A DNA stretch of 64,000 nt from Spongilla lacustris. Taxonomy: Eukaryota > Porifera > Demospongiae > Spongillida > Spongillidae. This document shows, in pieces, positions 54,106 to 64,000 of this stretch. The stretch's first letter is position 1. Every line of letters begins with the position of its first letter. The notes under the pieces are model-generated. The model did no database searches, was not told where the DNA came from, and was given only the letters and a program-made list of their open reading frames with translations. The DNA lies in the NCBI GenBank assembly GCA_949361645.1, contig OX442434.1, positions 1,439,575 to 1,503,574 on the forward strand, in the 5' to 3' direction. The position numbers were made by a program, and so were the translations under genes.

Positions 54106-56133
54106 CTAAAAAATAAAACTAAAATAAATAAAACAATATTTCATTCCCCTTACAAAAGGGAACCTCCCCGAGACTAATAGACACTGTAACGGATCGGTAA
54201 ATGTTGCAGGCGACCGGGACTACCGCGCCAATCAAAATAACCTTATTGCAGAGCACGTTAGATGTGAGGCCCAGACTCATACGGCGCACCGCTTATAGTG
54301 TTAAGCCCGCTCGCGCTCATATGAATACGAGACTAGGTCAAATAGAGTATTCAGGTTTTTGAACTGATATTTTCCAGGACAAGTAAAAAAAAAAAAAAGC
54401 GTGCGTTCAAAACGTATGGCTAATTAAATATTCAGTACAGATACATGTATAGTCCGGATTCTCAGTGCATATAGGAATCATTTTCTGGAGGACATTTCAG
54501 GCCCAGAACGTAAAAGTGTAGGTCCCTTTTCACAGTCCCCTCCTTAGATAAGTACTTAAGTAGATAGCTATACTAAGTACATTGCAATACTATACGTCGT
54601 TCCCATGTAGCAGTATGACGTAACATTTGTAATAAATCTAGTAGATGCGCAAGGGGCAATATAAAACGAGCTTAGGATTTTCCCTATATAAATCCATGTG
54701 CAGATACTAGCAGGCGGTCGAGCATGCCATGAGATGTCTCACGATGACCATGAGCGAAACGTGAGGCAAGTGTATTTTAAAAGCGGCATCTAGCCTATCT
54801 TGAAAAGCTCCTTTTTCGTTTTTGCGATCCTGTCGCCGCCATCTTAATCACAACCACGCGTGCCTGTATGATGAAACCTACCTAATTACTTCATTGTGAA
54901 ATAGGTATGGCCTGCGAAGTTTAAGTTTGAAGAGGTTTATAGATTTCACACCGTTTGAAAGATGCCATTTTCAGCCCTCTAATTTGGTCACACGCGCTTT
55001 TTATACGGGCCCACGAGAAATTCAAAGGGACGGATATTCTCCTGACCGCGTGCTAGTAGGCCACTAGGCCACTCCAAGTGGTGATCCTGTTTTTCATCCC
55101 CCGCCCGCGTCTATTATTGAAAATAGCCGCTTTTCAGAAACTGCGCATGCGTAATAAGGTTTAATTAACCTTTCAAAAATGGAACCACTGATCAATTGCA
55201 ACAGTCTTGTCGTTCCGTACCGTGGACAATTTCGGCAGGAAAATGTGTCTGAGCGTAATGTTGATATTTTTTATCAACAGTGAAAAAATGTGTGTCAACC
55301 GGCAGTGGAAGACCGGTTGAGAAGTGGTTTCTTCGTGGGGCGTTTCTTGGACGCTCAGATCAAAGGAGGCAGTGCGAGGAGTGTAATATGTCAGGGGAGA
55401 AAACAAAGGTTGTTATAGCATCAGAAAGAGAAAAGCTTCAAGAGTTACTTAATGATTTTTCTTTCACTTGTGGTCGTGGACTGCTTCAAGACTGATTTAG
55501 TATAATAGAGGGCCACCGGCGGGAAAATAAATACTCATGCTGTGCTGTACTATGTAGCGAAGTATCCTGCTATATGCTGAACCAATTATGGGAAATGTGA
55601 TACCCTCAACAATGTGATGTTTGCAAGAGCAAATTAACGTCATGCACATTTCTGAGCCCCAGGGGGACCCTAGGCCTAGGGCAACAGACCCACGCATACA
55701 TGTACCCGGGTAGATTTTTGGGCTTTAAAATATTATAATCGAATCACTTTTATCATGTTAAACTGTTCTTTCGGGATCGATTAGGCCCTATCTCTTGGCT
55801 GCGTATTAGAAATGGCTATCGTATTATGTGCTCTGGTATTAAACTACATGTGTATTAACAACTATGTGAAACCGTGAGGTTTCATAAATACCAGGCCGTA
55901 CTTCTTTAAAAAAAGCTCATCACCCTCCCGCACCGGTTGGGACACAGAAACTTCAATAATTGTGGATCCGCCATATTACACCGTCCGTCGCAAACCTGCA
56001 TCGCAGCAATACATGTATAAATCATCCCGCAGTGTCTGGGCACGAGACGGACGGCAAGTGGGGATTCCCCTCCTTATATTAATCAAGAGCCACGAAATTA
56101 AAGCTAAATATGGAGCGGTATAATTATTATAGA
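54106..56133. other. intergenic region, no gene recognised
   Basis: About 2 kb of unique AT-rich sequence. A 71-codon plus-strand frame at 55280-55495 has two CxxC-like cysteines (RQCEECN) but no family resemblance and is not called. A further TGACGTAA occurs near 54617. Confidence 0.6.
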
Positions 56134-56141
56134 TGACGCAA
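56134..56141 (+). promoter_or_regulatory. CRE/ATF-like site upstream of the plus-strand BAK gene
   Basis: TGACGCAA, a one-base variant of the CRE/ATF consensus, lies 81 bp upstream of the ATG at 56222. It is weaker than the sites at the other BCL-2 genes. Confidence 0.3.
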
Positions 56142-56221
56142 TGTTTCTTGTGAATATATAGATGGTCACACCTACTACGGTGTGCTAGTTTTCGAGCGAT
56201 CTAACCTGCCGCGCCGCACAT

Positions 56222-57562
56222 ATGTCGGGGGAACAGAGGACGCTGTACAGGACCGCCCCTTCCGATCTCGAGAATTATGAGGAGGAAACCAAGAACGTAC
56301 TATACAGCTACGTGTGCACGAAGGCAACGGAGGATGAAGCCTTAGAGAGAGACCAGGTCCAGACCTTGGTGAGGAGCGTTGAACAGCAGGTCGTACACAC
56401 AGCTCTCGTCTCCTCAGTGGGGTCCGAGGTGGGTAGAAGGCTCGCTGAATTCGGTAAATAATAACCCGCCTAGGGGGGGGGAGTGGGCGCTTGCTACATG
56501 TATATTTATATTGGATGATTTGTGTCTAGGTGATCAAGTGGATAGTCAGTTTTACCAGGAAATGGAGGAAATCGTAGATTTGACAGAAACACCCGAGAAA
56601 GCGTTCGCCATCTTTAGCGATGTGGTCCGAAATTTGTTTGAATGGGATGAAAACGGCATACGTAAGTGTCCCAGGGAATAAAGCCTCAGCCCCATGCCCA
56701 CTTCCCAAATTATTAGGACGCACCAATAGAAACCTTATCTCTCCCACAAGCAGGAAGACTAAAATGAAGAACTTCCCCTCTTTCCCCCCCCCCCCCCCCC
56801 TCCTCCCCTACAAATATGAACACTAGCTACAAAACCTGCCTTCTTTCCTTAATGTTCATACTATCCCCACCCCCCCCCCCCACCCTGGTCACTCATTCAG
56901 CACCCTCTCCTCTATTGTTGCTTATGTAGCAAAGATCAACGTTGGAAGGATTGCTGCCCTTCTTGGATATTGCTATCATCTGTGTCGGAAGTTCCTGCAG
57001 CAGAAGGCTGGGGCCTTCACACTGGTGTCATTCCTTGGCATGGTGGGGACATGGCTGGTCAAGTTCCTCCTCCAAGCAAGGTTCTATGAGTGGCTAAGAC
57101 AGAGGGGAGGATGGGTAAGTCCAGAGGAGAGCAAGTTTGGGTGGGTGGGAGGTTGCAAGAGAGGGAGGGCAATGGTTAGGGAGGGGGGGGGGTCAGCTAT
57201 GTAGGTACAATTGGTGGCTAGTCTAGCCGTCATCAATACCATCCCAACTCTCCTCCTCCCCTCCATCCCTTCCCACTTGCACGAACTGTTATGGCACGAG
57301 GCATTAGAGGATATGATTGGAGGTGGTGTGGAATGTAAAGGAAGGAATGTTTGACAAAAGAAGATATAGTGCTGTAGTAGGGCAGGGAGCCATCAGGTAC
57401 AGCTTTATCACACCTCTTCTTTCCCCTCCTCAGGGTCAGCTGTTTATAGCTCCAGTTAACAGAGGGTTCACCACACTGCAGAATGCTCTCGGCATCCATA
57501 CCTTCCTGGTTATGGGTGTGGCCAGTCTCGCCCTTTGGGGGTACTTCATGTTGAGGAAGTGA
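56222..57562 (+). CDS. BAK1: BAK-type pro-apoptotic BCL-2 protein
   Basis: Four exons, 56222-56453, 56530-56661, 56930-57114 and 57434-57562, encode 225 residues. Motifs are in BAK order: BH3 VGRRLAEFGDQVDSQF (70-85), with an intron splitting the Gly codon of Gly-Asp; BH1 INVGRIAALLGYCYHLC (124-140), with the NxGR core; BH2 EWLRQRGGW (175-183), ending exactly at a phase-0 intron; and a C-terminal hydrophobic anchor (about 203-221) ending in FMLRK. BAK proteins reside in the mitochondrial outer membrane and oligomerise to permeabilise it during apoptosis. This role is inferred from the intact BH3 and BH1 and from BAK resemblance at all three motifs. An AATAAA lies about 205 bp after the stop. 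The gene converges with a second BAK-type gene 1.5 kb away. Confidence 0.9.
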
Positions 57563-59051
57563 CCAGTCTTCCTCCAATAACAAACTTTTCTTGTCCTGTG
57601 ATTTGTTTTTGTTATGCATTATTTTATCCTGTGACCCTTTGATGTGCACAAACTGTTTATATACCAATCTACACCAGCTGGCAACTTGGTGTACAAGAAA
57701 AATGTTGCCTTCACTCCTTCTTGTACATGCACACCCTCCTCCCCATGTTATTGGTGCAGCATTGAAAATAAAGCCAACATCCACAAACACATACAAGCCA
57801 ACACACAGAGCATGGGGCCAGCTACCTATAGCTAATCTTCTTTAGAGACGGACTGCCAAAGGAGGAAAAAACCTCACTCAACGTTATGACTCATTGTTCT
57901 GGACAAACAAACATATCCACACAAGTTCCCCAGTATGGGGGCTAGATCTACTCTTAAGCTTTCACTGCGTGGGCCATAATCATTAAGGAACAAATACAAA
58001 CAACATTTCACTATTTTCATACACCAGCAGAAAATCCTTGCACTGTGATATAGACTGGCCAATTTAGGCTACACTCCCCCACCACAAACCAGAATAATGC
58101 ATACCATCATTAGCCAACACACACAGTTCACACCAGCAGTCCAGCTGAACACAGCCATTGACACTGACACCAGCCATTTGGCTGAACACCATGCCATCAC
58201 AACAATAGCAATTTTTACAGTTTCCAGACACTGGCAACGTAGGCATACTGGCTTTCTTTCCCATCATGTGATCCCTCTTACAAGGTCACACTACGTGCCA
58301 ATCACATATGGAGGGAGCATGCATAGGTTCTGTCCAATTCACTACCTTCAACTGACAGAAACGTACATTTCTTACATGGCACCCCTCTAATCTAAGCAAA
58401 AACTAATATGGGTGTACAGTGCATATATATGTATTGTTGATCATTGCATTCATAGCAACCACGTGTGCACAGGAAGTCCCATTACATCATCATTTGAATG
58501 AGAATGACATGCACTTTTGAGCAAATGGTATTATCTCACTACATAATGATATATGCACTTGCAGTAGTAGTAAGTGGGTTGTTCTCCACACATAATCAAA
58601 CATCTTGCTTTAATGCACACAGGTTATTCTCCATGGATCCTCAATGCACACCCAATATAGCACATGCAACTGAAAACCAAAAAGGCATGTGAATTTTGCT
58701 TCGTAATACTTGGAGGAACTTGATTCTGAATCCAGTGCATTTGCAACAAGGAGGAATATTTTACTGGTACAGAATAACACACATTAGCATTTGTTGTACA
58801 ACACTATACGTATTTGAGCAGACCAAGTACATCTGCTGCATAAATATAGAACTTGCAATGCATTGCAATTAAATAAGTCACGTTACAAGCAGTGCAGCAC
58901 AATGACAGAAGCACATATTACACATATTACACAAAACCATGACAACCTGTTTGCATTTTCTGTTTCTTTGCACAGTGATAATTTTTTTTCTTTTTCTTTC
59001 CAAATTAGTGGTCTACAGAATGCACACGAGCGACAAGATGGCTCAGATTGG
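57563..59051. other. spacer between the convergent BAK-type genes
   Basis: Contains the 3' UTRs of both genes. No coding exon, transposon or tandem repeat was recognised. Confidence 0.6.
57767..57772 (+). terminator. polyadenylation signal of the plus-strand BAK gene
   Basis: AATAAA 204 bp downstream of the TGA at 57560-57562 on the coding strand. Confidence 0.55.
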
Positions 59052-60778
<1,727 letters not shown>

Positions 60779-60838
60779 GCTATAATATTCCCAATATTAA
60801 CCGTGGTGACATCATCACAAGCAAACTTATAGACATGT

Positions 60839-60846
60839 TGACGTAA
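60839..60846. promoter_or_regulatory. CRE/ATF-like site in the divergent BAK-type/SVIP start region
   Basis: TGACGTAA lies 61 bp upstream of the BAK-type ATG (60778) and 37 bp upstream of the SVIP-like ATG (60883). A second perfect TGACGTCA occurs near 60090, just inside intron 2 of the BAK-type gene. Function is inferred. Confidence 0.42.
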
Positions 60847-60882
60847 TAATGTTTACATAAATATACGTATGCAGGTCAGAGC

Positions 60883-61202
60883 ATGGGCGACTGCTTTAGT
60901 TGCTTTGAATCAGGCCAGGGCTACACGCAGAGCCCACAGGAAGATGCGGTGAGATATATTCTGTTTAACCGTAAGACGTTTTTAAGAATGGTGCTGGTTT
61001 TCCGCGTAACAGGCAGAGAGGCGCCAGAAACAACTCGCAGCTGCTGAAGAGAGGCGAAAGCAGGTAGTTCAGTGCTGTGTCGTTCATGTTTATCAGACTC
61101 TATTCGGTTTAAACCAGGCGTCTGAAATAAAGGTGCTATCTATTTAGAATGTGTGTTGTCAATTTTATTACCACACCCCTACAGATGACAATATGCAATC
61201 GT

Positions 61203-61236
<34 letters not shown>

Positions 61237-61868
61237 GACAATGTATAAAAGCACCCCAGGACAAGCTTATGTTACATCTCGACCCCTCCAGGACAAGCTT
61301 ATGTTACATCTCGACCCCACCAGGACAGACTTGTAAATGCCCCCTGGACAAGCTTCTATTTTGTTCCACCCCCTGACAAGCTTATATTCTATTCTATTAT
61401 ACCTTCTAACCCCATATTCCATATTCCTATAAACCCCCCCCCCCCCCCCAGATATCATTTATTGTCATCTGTAGGGGTGTATAATTAAATAATGGAATAG
61501 CCCAATACTGGGTACATATGTACAGTGTAGCAGTCATGACAGGTTTCAGCGCCTACATATATGAAAGAAAGTGTACATTATTCAACTGTGGTACTGCCTA
61601 TCATAAATAGTTTCAGCCTTTGTCAAAAACTAACTGTTCAAATAGAGTCTACAGTCTGTCTTGCCCATTGGATGTGTTGCTATCTATTAGCGGTAGTGCA
61701 GTTGGCAGAGCACTTAATTTGACCTTTTGTATAGAGCTAAAAAACTTTCAGCTGGTTGCTAAAAATTAGCAATAGCTTATTAATTTATTTGCAAATTCAG
61801 ACTATAATTATACACACACACGCGCACACACACACACACGTACACACACACACACACACGCATGCACA

Positions 61869-61899
<31 letters not shown>

Positions 61900-62014
61900 G
61901 CTGCAGCAAGAATCCAAGGGTATAAAGAACCCTGAACTGCTGAAAGAGAAGCAGAGGAGGCTGGAAGAAGCTGAGAGAAAGGCACAGTCAAGTGGACCAA
62001 AGAAAGACTTGATT
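60883..62014 (+). CDS. SVIP: small VCP/p97-interacting protein (SVIP-like), 3' end open
   Basis: Exons 60883-60948, 61013-61063 and 61907-62014 (phase 0) give 75 residues. The start MGDCFSCF has Gly2 and Cys4/Cys7, matching SVIP's N-terminal myristoylation and palmitoylation region. Residues 25-35 (RQKQLAAAEER) fit the VCP-interacting motif R-x5-A-A-x2-R exactly. A basic helix follows, and then SSGPKKDL, as in the C terminus of vertebrate SVIP. SVIP inhibits ER-associated degradation by binding p97/VCP at membranes and has been linked to autophagy and lysosomes. A short last exon is expected after the GTAAAT donor at 62015 but was not found with confidence; reading through instead adds about 32 unrelated residues to a stop. 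Intron 2 carries a MITE-like element. Confidence 0.8.
61173..61480. mobile_element. MITE-like element with poly-C ends in SVIP intron 2
   Basis: ACACCCCTACAGATGACAAT at the left end and its exact reverse complement at the right end (about 61459-61480) bound roughly 308 bp. Inside, long C runs lie near both ends (61205-61234 and 61434-61449), flanking two to four copies of an AGGACAAGCTTATGTTACAT-type repeat. There is no coding capacity. Confidence 0.78.
61810..61900. repeat. (CA)n microsatellite before SVIP exon 3
   Basis: CA tract with CGCG and GT interruptions, ending 6 bp from the acceptor at 61906. Confidence 0.93.
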
Positions 62015-62996
62015 GTAAATTGCCAAAACCATGTGCACTCAGGTCCTTACACACACTATGGTCTTATCTTACCTCCAGTGGGACTAGCCTACAAGCAGTT
62101 GCAGTTGACATTTTCAGTGAGTGCACTTCTGTGAAAATGCTGTGTGCCTGGGTACTGCCTGGGTACTGGGCTATTAGAATCACACCTTGGAGCACTATTG
62201 CATGTACTTGATGCCAGAACTCTTTTGGTTGACTTTGCCAGCATACCCCCCCCCCCCCAACATGGCATGGTCCTCTGCATGTACATGTAGGTGTAAATGT
62301 CCTGTGGTAAGCTGGGAACTTGGGTTGGGGAATACCCTGTGGTCTGTGGTAAGTTGGGGGAAAATGTTGGGGGCAATCTTTGGTTTGGGTAAGTACCTGT
62401 ATGTATGTGACCATTAGAAAGTGCTGCCATATGCCAAAATCCTAACTCTGGTCATTTTACATGTGTGTTTTACTGTACAGTCTTAAAAGCGTACAGGTTG
62501 GTTGATTTGTAGCATTTTCTTAGTACATTACGTGTACTTAGTACTTGTAGCTCAATGTACAAAACAAGATTGTACCTGTCACATGATTGTGTGTGCTGTT
62601 TCTATTTCAGAATCATATCACATCCCAGCTCCTCTTATTAAAGCCTGTTACATTCAGATTTAGTTGTGGACAGCATTGTCACTGTGTATGCAATTCTCCT
62701 GTTGTTTGTTTCTTCTAGTACAACTTGTTGCTAGGAAACCACTGTGTATGCACTGCAAATACAAAATCTTTTAGTTGGATCTCTACGTAGAAAGCACTGC
62801 TGTAGTCACTAATTCTATAATAAGAGCAATCATTTGCAAGCTAGTTAGTGTGAAGGGTCCGCTGCTAACAGGTCTGTTGGTGTTGTGAAGTGCATAGGAG
62901 CCATCCTTGGGCCATCAGAAGCTAGACATGCCACACGACAGGTATCCAAGTGCTAACATTCACAAAACTGAATTACCCAAAACTGCACAAGGACGT

Positions 62997-63073
<77 letters not shown>

Positions 63074-63104
63074 ACGTGTGTATGTGTGTGTGTGTGTTGC
63101 ATCA
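62015..63104. other. region expected to hold the SVIP 3' end
   Basis: Contains a poly-C run near 62246 and a GT tract at 62998-63070. Several acceptor-like AGs exist (for example 62610 and 62718), but none gives a convincing SVIP C terminus. Confidence 0.5.
62998..63070. repeat. (GT)n microsatellite
   Basis: A pure GT tract of about 73 bp. Confidence 0.95.
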
Positions 63105-63460
63105 CTACTGTTCCTTTATCGCAGACTCATTGTATCTTGAACTGTGTAGGCTGATCAAAGTGTTAATTTCCGCAATGTTAGTTTCCATGGCGCTCTTGAG
63201 CTGTACAGCCGAGAACAGCACAAACACGATCACCATGGCAATGGCCCCTGCCAATCCGGTGACAGCACCACATATCCAGGCCAGCTGGTAGCCCACGAGA
63301 AAGTTGAAAAGTGTAGGGTGGGTCGTCACCATGGCAACAAAAAGTACAAGTGCTGCAAGCACCACCCACGAGCCCACCACCTGCTTTGAGGAGTAGTCAT
63401 ACAGCTGCTTCTTCTTCGCTATGCTGCCTGAGAGAGCACGTAGGACTGCCACGCCCTCTT
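63105..63460 (-). CDS. partial multi-pass membrane protein (last exon)
   Basis: A minus-strand exon entered by an acceptor (CCTCCCACAG) just before 63460 and ending in a stop at 63105; about 118 residues are visible. The order is a short basic stretch (SIAKKKQLYDYSSKQ), a hydrophobic segment VVGSWVVLAALVLFVAMVT, then a second long hydrophobic region (about LFNFLVGYQLAW through VIVFVLFSAVQL) that could hold two further membrane spans, then a hydrophilic tail ending SAIKEQ. No ATG begins the visible frame (an internal GTG lies at 63452), so upstream exons must lie beyond 63460, possibly off the window. I do not recognise the family. Confidence 0.6.
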
Positions 63461-63534
63461 CTGTGGGAGGGGGGGGAGGCTGTTATATATGCATACATAC
63501 AGCTGTTCATGTTTCCTTGCAGTTTTGGCAGTAC

Positions 63535-63625
63535 ACCAACACTGCAACATATGAGTATCACTATTGCCCACCAACACTGCAACATATGAGTATCAATATT
63601 GCCCACCAACACTGCAACATATGAG
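63535..63625. repeat. 35-bp tandem repeat, about 2.6 copies
   Basis: Units of ACCAACACTGCAACATATGA plus GTATCACTATTGCCC lie in the intron upstream of the partial membrane-protein exon. Confidence 0.9.
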
Positions 63626-64000
63626 CTCACCAAACTCCACACACACCCATGCATAAATTTTACTCTCAATATGTTTTGGTGGCTATTTCCAGGGCCCACA
63701 GAGTGATGTTAAAAGTGAGGGGGCAGATTCTCCATGTCAGCCGCAATTACGTTATAGTCAAATATTCCTTGTGGAATTTATTAATAGAATTAAACTTGCA
63801 TACAAATATACAGTATACGACGTTACAAAATGCACAACAATATTGATGTACACATTTATACATGTACACCAAAATGTCGCTGCGTTCTGCCACTGTGAAT
63901 CATGAGAGTAGCTAAGTTATTGATTCATGCTTGAACAAAGCCAGGTTTTCAGATCGAAAAAGGTCTTTCACTATGGCAGTACTTAGTAGCTGGATTAACC
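63626..64000. other. end of window, no feature recognised
   Basis: No convincing exon of the 63460 gene or of any other gene was found in the last 375 bp. Confidence 0.5.

Noticed and set aside
55280..55495. 71-codon frame with paired cysteines
   Set aside because: No recognisable domain, no splice context and short length. It may be a decayed transposon fragment, but nothing supports this.
61690..61760. tRNA-like start (GCGGTAGTGCAGTTGGCAGA)
   Set aside because: Resembles a tRNA 5' half with an A box, but no B box (GGTTCGA) or matching acceptor arm follows.

Overview
This is nuclear DNA from an animal. The genes are split by GT-AG introns, and the recognisable proteins are animal-type: BCL-2 family proteins with BH motifs, THG1L, mitochondrial ribosomal protein uL23m and SVIP. 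Many compact BCL-2/BAK-type genes together suggest an early-branching animal, perhaps a sponge, but that is inference and no species can be named. The sequence is very rich in (GT)n, (ATGT)n, poly-G/C tracts and minisatellites; one 200-bp run of N at 35438-35637 is an assembly gap.

Layout. 1-13.7 kb is mostly gene-poor repeat DNA with one 93-codon orphan ORF on the minus strand (7445-7726). 13.8-25.8 kb holds three paralogous BCL-2-like genes (A plus, B minus, C plus), each with three exons, a BH1/BH2 core and an unusual Ser/Arg-rich tail instead of a membrane anchor. 26.3-27.8 kb is MRPL23 (minus), divergent from a 16-exon gene of unknown function (28.2-34.9 kb, plus). 35.8-51.0 kb is one large minus-strand gene for a repeat-rich, partly coiled-coil protein of about 1,978 residues, its introns full of minisatellites. 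It shares a 75-bp divergent start region with THG1L (51.1-53.3 kb, plus). A single-exon MCL1/BCL2-like gene (53.4-54.0 kb, minus) faces THG1L tail to tail. Two BAK-type genes (56.2-57.6 kb plus; 59.1-60.8 kb minus) are convergent. The second is divergent from an SVIP-like gene (60.9-62.0+ kb, plus). A partial membrane-protein exon lies at 63.1-63.5 kb (minus).

How it fits together. Six BCL-2 family genes lie in 47 kb: one likely pro-survival protein, two likely BAK-type pore formers with BH3, BH1, BH2 and a C-terminal membrane segment, and three tail-bearing paralogs. The tails carry conserved sites matching the 14-3-3 mode I pattern, and five of the six genes have a CRE/ATF-like TGACG site 50-160 bp upstream of the ATG. 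This suggests a locally expanded apoptosis locus with possible shared transcriptional and phosphorylation control. A second theme is minisatellites grown from exon edges, so that they multiply 5' splice sites. The clearest is a 10 x 41 bp array copied from the MRPL23 exon 3/intron 3 junction.

All gene models were built by eye from reading frame, splice consensus, phase and remembered family motifs. No alignment or database search was run.
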